A DNA stretch of 64,000 nt from Apoda limacodes. Taxonomy: Eukaryota; Arthropoda; Insecta; Lepidoptera; Limacodidae. Below are positions 10,010 through 20,212 of this stretch, in pieces. Both the position numbers and the translations under genes were made by a program. Positions within the stretch are counted from its first letter, which is position 1. The number at the start of each line of letters is the position of its first letter. The notes under the pieces were generated by a model. The model saw nothing but the letters and a program-made list of their open reading frames with translations. It had not been told where the DNA came from and made no database searches. Location: positions 22,315,153 through 22,379,152 of the forward strand of contig OX291545.1 in the NCBI GenBank assembly GCA_946406115.1. The letters run 5' to 3'.

Positions 10010-10425
10010 AAGCATCTTTTTTAAATTTTTCAATATCGTTGGACGATAAAACCTTTGATTTCTTGCTTCTAAATCCATCGGATAGTCTCTGTAGATAAGC
10101 TGACAAATTAGAGTATGTTTTTAAGTCCACTAAATTTTTGTTCTTACTATAGTTTTAGTACATACATTGAGTACATACACCACAAAGAGCTAGGTTTGTT
10201 CTTAGAAGATAATTCTTTAAAGTACGCCATGAACACATTTTCCGAAAAAGACTGCGCATTCTTTTTGTTTTGCCATTGTATGAAATTTTGCTAGGCTGAT
10301 ACATATTTTTCCTTGGAGTTTTTAGGTGGTAAACTTTCCATAACGTGAAGGGCTTCACATCTTATATCGGGCGGTGAACAACATAAATCATTTTCTTCAT
10401 AACTAGTACTTGTAGGCAACTTAAT
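10010..10425 (-). pseudogene. Crypton-type tyrosine recombinase remnant, N-terminal part
   Basis: The minus strand from about 10425 encodes the N-terminal core-binding part of a Crypton-like tyrosine recombinase. Visible blocks: SPPDIRCEALHVMESLPPKN, SENVFMAYFKELSSKNKPSS, LWCMYSMY, then after a stop and frame change LKTYSNLSAYLQRLSDGF and SKKSKVLSSNDIEKF. These match, in order, the copy at 56449-57535 (LPPKSKDRK, VWVMYSMYLK, LKQYQQLTTMLKRQS, SKVLTSSNVKTFL). One in-frame TAG lies before QNFIQW. The catalytic half (R, HxxR, Y) is missing because the sequence stops at the palindromic MITE. Confidence 0.75.
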
Positions 10426-10429
10426 TAAT

Positions 10430-10919
10430 AAATAACTATAATTTCAACAGTGAAAACGAGTTGTGAATTTTTTTCGCAATGGCGGGAAAAATGCGCGCGC
10501 ATGGCGATCGGCCATAGACTAAAGAATGAGGTTTCTTTTTTTTTTGCTTTTCGTGGATAGCGTTTTAGCTACGTACAAAATGGGGAATTTAAAGTTTAAA
10601 TTTTAAAATTACCGAGAAAAATAAAAGTTTTATTTGAGGCAAAAGTTTTTTTTATTAAAAATGTAGAAGTTTAAATTATCTATTTAAATACGAAGTTGTA
10701 TGAAATGAGCAAACAATAGGTACATTAAAATTTGTACTATTGAACGCAATCTTTTTAGTATCGAAAATTTTTAAGGAACGAAGAAACTTAACCAACAATA
10801 ATAAAATTTACTTGTGAATAAAGGCAATGAAAAAGTCACAGTTTGATTTCAGGTATCATTATATGCCTAATTGCCGTAAAATAAGAGCCACTTTGTGAGC
10901 AAGTGTGTAGCATTATAAA
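10430..10919. other. Unassigned A+T-rich sequence
   Basis: I see no gene. A short G+C-rich patch (GGGAAAAATGCGCGCGCATGG) lies at about 10485-10510. Confidence 0.45.
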
Positions 10920-11045
10920 AAAACAAAAACCTGCCGAAGTTGATGACTTGATCACATGATGAAAGAACTATTTTCATATAGGTAATAAGTTTGTACGGAA
11001 CCCTTGGTGCGCGAGCCAGACTCGCACTTGGCCGGTTTTTTTTTA
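10920..11045 (-). repeat. GTTCCGTAC-family repeat, 5' part
   Basis: The plus strand shows GTACGGAACCCTTGGTGCG, a 'GAGCCAGACTCGCACTTGG' block and CCGGTTTTTTTT, the reverse complement of the family head. The copy reads minus and is truncated. Confidence 0.75.
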
Positions 11046-11781
11046 ATACATAAAATATTAAAAGCAATGATGCAATTCAACGTAAAAAGTCGATTTATGA
11101 ACACTTTGTTCGACATCTTAACTCGTGTACCTCCCACATTATGTGCACATATCTACACGTAATGTGCGTGTAAAAAGATATGACTATCGTAAAAACCCCA
11201 CTAAAAATAATTTGAGAGATGTAACTCGTTTTAGAGAGACATTCGGTTGTAGGATCCACATAAAAGTTGAATATCACATGGCCTAATGGATTAGAAATAT
11301 ATAATTAGTAAGAAGATTAATTGAAATACTAGACTATTAAAAGTACCAGTATATTTGTAGTCATATTTTTTTTGGAAATTTAACAAAATTATAAGAGGCT
11401 GCTGTTTGTACATAGGAAATATAAGATAAAAATAATGTGAGGGGTCGTTATGAGCAGGCGTACCGACATAATAAAGTTATTAGGGGGGCTGAGTCCTAGA
11501 AATCACAGTATAACACAAAAAAACACCGTAAAATATTGGCACTATTTAAGAGAGGCGAGTGCTCGCTCCAATAAGCCGCCCGAACAGTTAAAGCGTGGCA
11601 TAGCGAGTCTAAGCTCGAATGAGTAGCCTCTTCTTCTGTACTTCTGTTTCGTGATATTTTAGTATATACGTATGCATTTATTAGTATTTAATTATTTTTT
11701 TAATAACTAAATAATTTAATATCATCATGCAAGTATTAGTATATATTAGTATAGTATATTATAATCGTGTATATTATATTA

Positions 11782-11827
11782 AACTACATATATCGTATAA
11801 TAATTTTTTTATACGATATATGTAGTT
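11782..11827. repeat. Perfect 18-bp-stem hairpin
   Basis: AACTACATATATCGTATA at 11782-11799 is repeated exactly as its reverse complement at 11810-11827, with a 10-base A+T loop. It lies just left of the large inverted repeat starting near 11870. Confidence 0.85.
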
Positions 11828-11869
11828 ATTAATTTAAATATTTAAATTAGTCTTTAAGCGTAAGCGTGA

Positions 11870-12248
11870 AAATTCTATATGTTCAAGAAGAAAGATCAAA
11901 TTTTTTTACGTAAGTAATTGTAAAAAATGCTTCTTTAAAGCGCGAACATTCTTTAGCTAAATTACTTAAAACCAAAGAGGCCAGATTTCACGACGCCAAT
12001 TTCTTTCGCGTAAGAAAAGTGTTCGCTAGGGTGATATTTTTTAAATGTAATCTTTTTTCAATACTTTTAACGGCCCTTTGCTATGTAAATAATAGTCTAC
12101 TTAAACCTATATTATTAGCACTTACAAGAAAATAAAGCGACGTGCACATTGATTGATTCAAGATCAATGAAAAAAAACTGTCTACCATACTTTATAAATA
12201 CTTTTTTAATACTTATCACTAAAGTGCTAAATAAACTTTTTTTTTTCA
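11870..12248 (+). repeat. Left arm of a ~370-bp inverted repeat pair
   Basis: This arm matches the reverse complement of 14629-14975 nearly throughout. Shared blocks include GTAATTGTAAAAAATGCTTC, GCGCGAACATTCTTTAGC, AACGGCCCTTTGCTATGTAA, AAGCGACGTGCACATTGATT and GTGCTAAATAAAC followed by a T run. Either it is one end of a 3.1-kb element with long terminal inverted repeats, or one of two separate insertions. Confidence 0.85.
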
Positions 12249-12606
12249 TAAGTACGAAAATATTACTTGCTAAACGAATGATAAACAATTATTTTTTGCA
12301 CAAAGAAATGTAATAGACGAAAATTATTCTTAAGACTTCTTCAAGGACAAACATATATCCTAGACGTCCTTGAAAATGTTACTAACCTTGGTTATTCAGA
12401 GTTATTTACTGTATAAAATATATAGTCCACGCCATGCCAAGAAAAACAGAGTGCTGAAAGCTTATGTTATATTATTTATTAGAAAATTCGACATCAGTTT
12501 CATGACCAAAAACAACATAATCGAAATAAAATAGAATTGAAACTGTATTAGGTTCATTTATTTGACCTCTGTGAAGAACGCAAGTAAATTGAGTGAATGT
12601 TATAGT

Positions 12607-12672
12607 AAAAAACCGGTCAAGTGCGAGTCGGACTTGTGCACCGAGGGTTCCGTACAAACTTGTAGGTATAAT
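12607..12672 (+). repeat. GTTCCGTAC-family repeat head
   Basis: AAAAACCGGTCAAGTGCGAG, then a block reading TCGGACTTGTGCACCGAGGG and TTCCGTACAAACTTGTAGG give a clear head in plus orientation. The body fades after about 12675. Confidence 0.8.
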
Positions 12673-13011
12673 AACCAACAACAACAATATTGTGCTACCG
12701 CTGCTTATTCTATAGTAGAAGTATTTTTTTTATGTATTTACCTACTACAATATAACTACAAATTGCATTAATTATTAGGCAGGTGCCTAGTTAATTACAT
12801 CTGTGTATGCTCTTAGGTAATGTGCAGTTACATTCACCAAAATAATATTACCCTTACCGAACATTGCTGTAACGACAAGGTAAACTGTATTCAGGAACAA
12901 GGTAAACTTTGTCGTTGAAAACTGTAGTCCCCACACATCGATATAGGTCACAATTAGTTTACCAACTGCAAGTAGGTATATAATAGCTTTATTTTGTAAT
13001 TAATTAATTTG

Positions 13012-13130
13012 ATTTTTAGGGTTCCGTACCCAAAGGGTACAAACGGGAACCTTTTACTAAGACTTCGCTGTCCATCTGTCCGTCTGTCACCAGGCTGTAT
13101 CTTATGAACCGTGATAGTTAGACACACAGA
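13012..13130 (-). repeat. GTTCCGTAC-family repeat, 3' end
   Basis: The plus strand reads TTTTTAGGGTTCCGTACCCA, 'AAGGGT' and further on GTCCATCTGTCCGTCTGTCA, the reverse complement of the family's 3' end (compare 62210-62298). Then 'CAGGCTGTATCTTATGAACCG' agrees with the internal part. Confidence 0.8.
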
Positions 13131-13619
13131 ACTATTCTAGTTCTGTTTTTATTTTCTTTTTTTTAGGCGGAGGCACTTCCCCAGTTCGGGCTTCTCATTC
13201 AGGCGAGTACTCGCTGTGCCCTACCTTTTTTTATTATTAGAAATAATATTTATTTATTTTATTTATGTACTCTCTATTACACAAACTATAAAAACTAATG
13301 TACAATTGGCGGACTTAATGCTATATGCTTTTTTGTCGATATTGTGGTTGCGCGTAGATCACGGCAGACACATCCATACTATGCGTACCTTTACAGTTCT
13401 CACATCAGTGACACGGACGTCATTCGACTCTTCGGGCACCTGAATTTGAAAACTCAGTTTTAGAGGATATCGTTAGAGTAATAAACAGTAAAATAAAAGA
13501 ACGGGAACATAATAATTTAGATACTATTAGACTTACTACTACAATACATTGCCAATTCAAGACAAACTTTAAGAAATAATTAAGAAAATGACTGGGGAGA
13601 GAGAAGTTATTTTACTTAT

Positions 13620-13690
13620 AAATCAATCAATCAAATAATTTATTCAAGAAGGTTTCTGAGAACAGTTTTAAATCGTCAATATAATCTATT
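13620..13690 (-). mobile_element. LINE 3'-end fragment (CR1/Jockey-like tail)
   Basis: The reverse complement ends 'GACGATTTAAAACTGTTCTC', 'AGAAACC', 'TTGAATAAATTATTTGATTG', like the 3' tail at 4130-4180 and 60290-60350. No coding sequence is attached. Confidence 0.6.
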
Positions 13691-13959
13691 CGATAAAAGA
13701 TGTGTGTATGTTACCTCATCTCATCCATCACACTTCTTATGTGAACTATAAAGGCCTAGTGATTTTCACCGTCACGGTTAAGGAAACATTAAAGCCATTT
13801 CATTTGAATTTCTATCTTAGACCAAACACGGCTACGTGATTATTCTTTCATTTATAGGTATTCTTACCTATGTCTGTTTTAAATAGCACATCAGCTTAGA
13901 TTCTTAGTAAGAATTTACTATTTTATTAGAAATTAGTTAATGATAACTTCACATTCCTT

Positions 13960-14075
13960 ACCCCATAGCCAGCAACGTCGTTGCCGCCGCCCACTGCATT
14001 GCGTCGCGGCCTGCAGTTGTTGCCGTCGGCGCCACCACGGCGCGGCGCGGCTGCACGCGACCGATAATTTTGTTA
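13960..14075. other. Isolated G+C-rich patch
   Basis: About 110 bases rich in GCCGCC, GGCGCGGCGCGGC and CGTCGTTGC lie in otherwise A+T-rich DNA between the two inverted arms. No frame resembles a known protein. It could be captured host exon or CpG-rich sequence. Confidence 0.5.
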
Positions 14076-14339
14076 ATTCCTACAAAATTTAGTTCTGACC
14101 TAAGTTTCTAGGCTAATATGTGATATCTGTTTTCAGCGTCGGTCCCATAATTGACAATGAAATAGAACATTGCTGTCGAGAAAATTTAACCGCTGAAAAA
14201 AAATTTGTGTCCCCCCAAATCTATCTTTTAAACCGCCTTATTTAAGAATGAAAAGAAAACACGAAAGCATAGCTTTATAAATACTGCCAAAGAAAATTGT
14301 TATGGCCAAAATCGGTTAATAAGTTGTTCAGATATCCCC

Positions 14340-14620
14340 AAACAAGTACTTGGCCGGTTTTTTTAGGATTCCGTACTCCAAACAGAACCCTTATAGGATA
14401 ACTTTGTTGTCCGTCCGTCTATTCGTCTGTCAAGGCCCGTTCTCTCAGGAACGTGAAAAGGTATCAAGCTGATATTAATATCCAATATTCGGGTCAGCAA
14501 TCCCTTGAAGCAGTAAAAAAATCAAATATCTTTATCAACGCACTCAAAAGGTACGGCCGTTAATGCCACATATTTTGCCACACGCAAGGGAATCAAACCC
14601 TATAGGGTACCCGTTGGCCT
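14340..14620 (-). repeat. Two abutting GTTCCGTAC-family fragments
   Basis: A short minus-oriented head (ACTTGGCCGGTTTTTTT, ending about 14362) is followed directly by the 3' end of another minus copy (AGGATTCCGTACTCC... TTGTTGTCCGTCCGTC). The second copy runs to about 14620. Confidence 0.65.
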
Positions 14621-14628
14621 AGAAAAAA

Positions 14629-14975
14629 AAAAGTTTATTTAGCACTTTAGCATTTATAGAGTATGGTAGACATTTTTTTGCATTGATCTTGAATCAATCA
14701 ATGTGCACGTCGCTTTATTTCCTTGTAAGTGCTAATAATATAGGTTTAAATAGACTATTATTTACATAGCAAAGGGCCGTTAAAAGTATTGAAAAAAGAT
14801 AACATTTAAAAAATATCACCCTAGCGAACACTTTTTCCTACGCGAAAGAAATTGGCGTCGTGAAATCTGGCCTCTTGGGCTTTAAGTAATTTAGCTAAAG
14901 AATGTTCGCGCTTTAAAGAAGCATTTTTTACAATTACTTACGTAAAAAAAATTTGTTCTTCGAACATATCGAATT
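14629..14975 (-). repeat. Right arm of the ~370-bp inverted repeat pair
   Basis: This is the reverse complement of 11870-12248, from an A run beside AAGTTTATTTAGCAC at 14629 to GAACATATCGAATTTTT near 14975. Differences are scattered substitutions and small indels. The distance between inner edges is about 2.4 kb. Confidence 0.85.
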
Positions 14976-15379
14976 TTTGTTAAAAAATCAAAATGTAAAT
15001 AATCATGTATAAAAAATCGAAATATTTGGTAGGTTGATAAAATTTTACAGAGATTTTTAATTCATTGAAGGGTGCATAAAGTATTTCATGCCGAAAGACT
15101 TCTTCCTTCTCAAAAAAGTAATACAATCTAAAAATACTTATTAAAAGCTTTTTTAAAAAATTATTGAACTAAAAAATAAAGCTTTACATAGTATTTAATA
15201 TTTACATAAACCTAAACAGAAAAGCTGAATACCATCATATGAATGTTACGACCTTTAGTTTATTTATATGATCTAGTATCTGTTTAGGTTTCACCCGCCC
15301 TAAATTCGGTTATTCGTGTAGGATTTCAATTTCAATAAAAAAATATTAATAACATATTATAGACCAAAAAATCTACTCA

Positions 15380-15480
15380 CACTTGACGTTTTCAAATAGC
15401 CTATGTCCCTTACCTGGAACTCAAACTATCTCCGTGCCAAATTTGTCCGCGGTTCCACCCGCCCTAAATTTGATTATTTT
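15380..15480 (-). repeat. Fragment of the 'GCGAAAGTAAC' moth repeat
   Basis: The plus strand reads CACTTGACGTTTTCAAATAG, CCTATGTCCCTTACC and CTCAAACTATCTCCGTGCCA, as at 3620-3680. Confidence 0.6.
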
Positions 15481-15689
15481 TTTTTCATCACGTGTGGGGT
15501 ATCTATGGATAAGTCTTCAAAAATGATATTGAGGTTTCAAATATCATTTTTTTCTTAATTGAATAGTTTGCGCGAGAGACACTCCCCCTATAACTTCTAA
15601 AATATGAGAATGATAAAATAAAAAAAATCGTCAACCGCAATTTACCTTTCATTCAATCAATTCAAACATAAAAAATAAAAAAAAACATA

Positions 15690-15775
15690 TTTTTTGTTTG
15701 TGTTTGTAAAGTACGTAAATGGCGGTAGGTACGGAACCCTCGGTGCGTGAGTCCAACTCGCACTTGGCCGGTTTT
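15690..15775 (-). repeat. GTTCCGTAC-family repeat head with GTTTGTGTTTGTAAA extension
   Basis: The plus strand reads GTTTGTGTTTGTAAAGTACG, 'TAAATGGCGGTAGGTACGG', AACCCTCGGTGCGTGAG and CACTTGGCCGGTTTTTTTTT. The same chain forms the tail of the 5S-derived SINE copies at 22024 and 49345, but no 5S-like head is present here, so this is probably a 5'-truncated copy of that SINE. Confidence 0.7.
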
Positions 15776-15924
15776 TTTTTTAAATTTTGCGATTCCATTA
15801 TTGCTTCTAACGAATCCACGGTTGAGTCATGTTTTGGATATCTCACTGATTACTATAACCACTATGTCTAAATTACTTAATTATTCATTTTCATCCAAAC
15901 CTTTTTTTTTTTTTTTTTTTTTTT

Positions 15925-17697
15925 AATACCACTAAGGTGGCAAACAAGCACACGGTCCGCCTGATGGTAAGCGGTCACCGTGGCGTATGGACGCTTGTAG
16001 CACTAGGGGTATCACTCGCGCGTTGCCGAACGTTCAAAAAGCCAATAACTTCTTTCTTGAAGAACCCCATACTGTAGTCCTTAGAAAAAATCTTAGCAGG
16101 GAGCTCATTCCACAACTTAAGCGTTCGCGGGAGGAAGTTTCTCTGAAACCGCACTGTACGCGACCATTTAGGTTCTAAAGTGTGAGAATGAATTCCCTGC
16201 CGATGGCGAGCGGTGCGATGGTACAGTGTAGCCGTGGGCATTATTTCGAACAATTCCTCAGAACACAACCCATTGTACAAGCGGTAGAACACACACAGGG
16301 AGGCAAAGTCTCTCCTCAGACTTAAGGGCTCGATACCGCAAGTGAGTTTGGAATCGTCGACAATTCTCACAGCCCGTCGTTGAACCGAGTCAAAAGGGCC
16401 AAGCTGGTATCCGGATGCACCTGCCCAGAGATGGCAGCACTACTCTATATGGGGCCGAACTTGCGACTTGTAAAGTAACAACCTTTGCCCCGACGTGAAG
16501 TACTGCTTCGCTCTTGAGTACACCAAGTTTTTTGGACGCCAGCTTCACCTTATCTTGTAAATGATCTCGGAACTGAATACGCTGGACATGTCGACACCAA
16601 GGATCCCAATGCTCTTGGAGATGAAGAGGGGAGTGTTCTGAAATTGTGGGACTACAGTGAATGGAGTTTTCTTAGCGGTGAACGCGCACACTTGTGTCTA
16701 TGTAGGGTTGAATCGGACCAAGTTTACCCGTCCCCAGACAGAGACCTGGGACAGTGTGGTCTCGATTTGATACACAAGTTCTCCGCGGTTTTCCTCCACA
16801 ACGGAACGAGGGATATTGGCACGACCCGTGTAAAAGGCGTCTCCAGTACTGTCATCTGCATAGCAATGTATGTTGTTGATGTCCAACATGTCATTGATAT
16901 GTAGTAGAAACAGCGTAGGAGACAGCACAGAGCCTTGCGGGACACCAGCATTAATGTCCATGCTATCAGAGCAACTACCGTCAACTACGGTTCGTATGCG
17001 TCTGCTGGACAAAAAGCTAGCCACCCATTTGCAAAAACCCTCGGGCACTCCGTAAGATGGCAACTTCGATAGAAGACCCCGGTGCCAGACCCGATCGAAC
17101 GCCTTGTATATGTCCAGGCTACATGTTAATGCCTCCCCCTGACTCTCAATGGCTAGTGCCCATCGGTGTGTGAGATACACTACAAGGTCACGAGTCGAGT
17201 GACCGTGTCGAAAGCCATATTGACGGTCACTGACCAGATCGTGTACTTCTAGGTATCTTAGAAGCTGTGTGTCCATCACCTTAGAGAGGAGAGAGGTAAT
17301 AGCGATAGGCCTGTAATTCGATGGATCTGATCTATCGCCCTTTTTGGGCACCGGGTGCACATTTGCAGTCTTCCATGAAGACGGAAATTGCGTAGTGTGA
17401 TAGGAAAGCGTGAAGAGGCGCGTGAGTACAGGACATAACTCAGAAGCACACTGCTTAAGCACCACTGCTGGTATACCGTCTGGCCCACTCGACTTATGAA
17501 CGTCTAAAGAAAGCAACGCCCGCCGGACCTCCCGCCGGACCTCCCGCTGCGTTATGGAGATTTCCGGCAGGGTATTACCGCACCACGGTATAGTAGGTGG
17601 TACAGCGCCTTCATCGTCCATGTTTGAGTTCGAGGCAAAGAGACTGCCCAGTAGATCGGCTTTCTCTTTAGCACTATGGGCCAAGTCACCATTGATT
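15925..17697 (-). pseudogene. LINE A: Jockey-like non-LTR retrotransposon, reverse transcriptase ORF (5'-truncated)
   Basis: The minus strand from about 17697 to 16698 encodes a reverse transcriptase domain: SSGPDGIPAVVLK, NYRPIAITSLLSKVM, RQYGFRHGHSTRDLV, SLDIYKAFDRVWHRG, INAGVPQGSVLSPTLF and the catalytic YADDST at 16845-16862. The enzyme would copy element RNA at a nicked chromosomal target. Frameshifts break the frame after about 16700, and the C-terminal segment continues at 16370-15975 (RRDFASLCVFYRLYNGLCSE, FLPRTLKLWNELPAKIF, MGFFKKEVIGFL). A 23-T run at 15902-15924 is the poly(A) tail in minus orientation. The endonuclease domain is missing, so the copy is 5'-truncated. REVRREVR near 17525 shows a 12-base tandem duplication. 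This is the longest of nine fragments of one family. Confidence 0.9.
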
Positions 17698-18700
17698 TAT
17701 AGATTAATAATATCTTATTAATTAGTTTATGCCTTTTGGAATAAAAGGCAAACCAAAAACTTGTCTAATGTCACGGAAAAACTTAGATCTTTAGTAAAGT
17801 GTCCACAAACCATACGTTTCCTTGATAGATTTTTGGACAAAAGTTTCTTTTTAACAATGCAACACCTACTATCGATTTGCAATATTATTACAAAAACATA
17901 TAATGGTTTTATATAAACTATAACGGAAAATATCTAATAAATTAATTGAATAATTAAATCAATTCTGTAAAATTTCACAAGAATACATGCAAAGAACGCG
18001 GATTTCATGACAAAAGGGTTCCGTTTTTGCCAAATTCTATTGCTATGTCAACATAAAAATCAAGATATTTGGCTGAAATTAAAGGATTAACTCTCAAATA
18101 TCAAACATAAGTTATAAGTTCTATACAAGTAGGTACCTACGATGGTATAGAAATGCATTTATTTTTCCATAAATTCTGGATTACAACTTTAATACAATTT
18201 ATTGGTACCTTACTGTTTTACTTCGTTTATGATTTATACTCCGGAGATTGGCTGTTTTTGTCGCAACACGTACAAAGATATATTAAGTGATAACTTAAGA
18301 AACCGTTGCGTTCGTTCGTTTCGTTTTCTAGGTAGGACGTGACACTGAGGGAAACTCAATAACTTGGTAAAACAGGTAAGAATAGAAATAACATAAGTAT
18401 CAAAGTAGAAATGCTAAATGCTTTTAAATTTTATATGTATTTTTAAACAAGCAATGAAACAAAGAAAATAACACATTAAACCAACGTTAAAACATATATG
18501 ATAAACATACACTGGGCCGCTAAGAAAGCGGGTCGCTTTGAAAAACCTCAATAACTGCCAAAATATATAATAAAGTCTGTATTATAGATAATCTTTCAGT
18601 GTTTAAATGAAAGTTCAAGATTATGAAGTTTAGTTTGAATAAATGTAAGTTAAGTAAAAAATACCATTTTTCACTTCAGAAGTTATTGGCTAGTTTTTTA
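17698..18700. other. Unassigned A+T-rich sequence
   Basis: No gene was recognised. Several short direct repeats of TTCGTTCG (about 18306-18325) are present. Confidence 0.45.
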
Positions 18701-19055
18701 TTAAATTCAATCAGGCTGTACCTCATGAACCGTGGTAGTTAGACGGTTGATATTTTCACAGATGATGTAATTAATTGCCGCTATAAAAACAAATACTAAA
18801 AAGCAGAATAAAATAAGTATTTAAGGGGGCTACCATACAATCAACCTGATTTTTTGCTCGTTTTTGCTAGATTTTGACAACGTCAACAGATAAACGCTTA
18901 AAAATTCACAACATATTAAGTTATATATTCACTTCAAAAATAAATAATTAAATTAAAATAAAACAAATATTTAGGGGGGGCTCCAATACAACAAACGTGA
19001 TCGTTGTACGAACGGAACCCTTCGTTCGCAAGTTGACTCGCAATTTGCCGGTTAA
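18700..19055 (-). repeat. GTTCCGTAC-family repeat, nearly full copy
   Basis: The plus strand runs from CAGGCTGTACCTCATGAACC through TATTTAAGGGGGCTACCATA to ACGGAACCCTTCGTTCGCAA and TTTGCCGGTTA. The order mirrors the plus-strand copy at 61862-62298, so it reads minus. Confidence 0.75.
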
Positions 19056-19632
19056 TTGCTTATGTAATATACTTATTCTGTATTTAGCGCATGATTCGAA
19101 TGATTTCGTAATAAGAATCCAAGGGAGAATTTAGAGTTATTTTAATAATTCTTGAAACCAAGTAAGTATTCATAATTTGATTTCTTAGATTTTTTTCACT
19201 TAATAGGTTGGTCTGAAAAACCGAATTACGTACAATCAATACAATAGGACAACCCGCTGAAAGATAACGAACTGTATCTAAAGTTAATGCCTCCCGCTGT
19301 CCCCTGCGAAGCTCATCTAGTAGAGCTAATAACGCTTTATTTCCCCAAAGATTGATAGTAATTTGATTTTGTTAGCAAGACTACGGTGACTAGTTTTATA
19401 AGTTACTATTTTGGCTGCAATTTGTTATTAACTAGTTGCCAGACTAATAAACGAGAGCATAGTTGTTTCGTGTGTGGACATTAGATATATTTTTTAAATT
19501 GTACAGAAACTATATTCCGTTTTATAAAGCATCGTGCAAAACATAGTGTAATTTGTTTCTGAAAATTAAGTATAAGTTTATTACATTATAATATTATATT
19601 TAATAAAAAGTAATTGATATCTTAATAAGTAC

Positions 19633-19806
19633 ATATTAATAGACTTCTTGGGTGCAATATAATACATATAGAAAACACCCAGAATCAAGACAAAAACAAA
19701 TGTTCATCACGTAAATGGTTGTGCTCAGTACGGGGACCGAATCTCCGCCCTTCGAATCCGCAAGCACTACCTACTTTTACCAACACAGAACTACGGAGCC
19801 GTTAAC
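19633..19806 (-). mobile_element. tRNA-derived SINE (family S1), degenerate
   Basis: The reverse complement starts CGGCTCCGTAGTTCTG, a weak A box, and contains AGATTCGGTCCCC, a weak B box, followed by ACATTTGTTTTTGTCTTGAT and CTGGGTG. The same order is seen at 27003-27152 and 59609-59830. Confidence 0.65.
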
Positions 19807-19994
19807 AGCAGCTCTCCATCAACACGAGTTTCAGAGTTTGGGGCTCTCCTCCATTTCTCTTCTGTTTTTAACACTTATTACCTGGTACAATCATTGATAT
19901 ATCTAATATGACTACAGCAAGGCCTTCATTGACCCTAAAGAGAAGCTACGATTAGGAATTGCCCTTCAATCGGTGTTTCCACTGCGCTAATACG

Positions 19995-20095
19995 TAATCT
20001 TTTTATGGTTCTGTACCAAGATGGTGCCAACGGAGCTCTATTACTAAGCCTACTGTCTGTCTGTTTGTCTGTCTGTCCGACCATTTAAAGGTTTT
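19995..20095 (-). repeat. GTTCCGTAC-family 3'-end fragment
   Basis: The plus strand reads GGTTCTGTACCAAGATGGTG, AGCTCTATTACTAAGCC, and a CTGTCTGT-rich tract, the reverse complement of the family's 3' end. Confidence 0.6.
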
Positions 20096-20212
20096 TTACA
20101 CCGAAATAGGTAAAAGCTTAAATTTTTTTAAATTTTTAAAAAGTTCAAATTTATGGGTTGGGTCCCCATATAAGAAACACATTTTCGTTGTTTTTGCTCT
20201 ATGGTAAAACTC

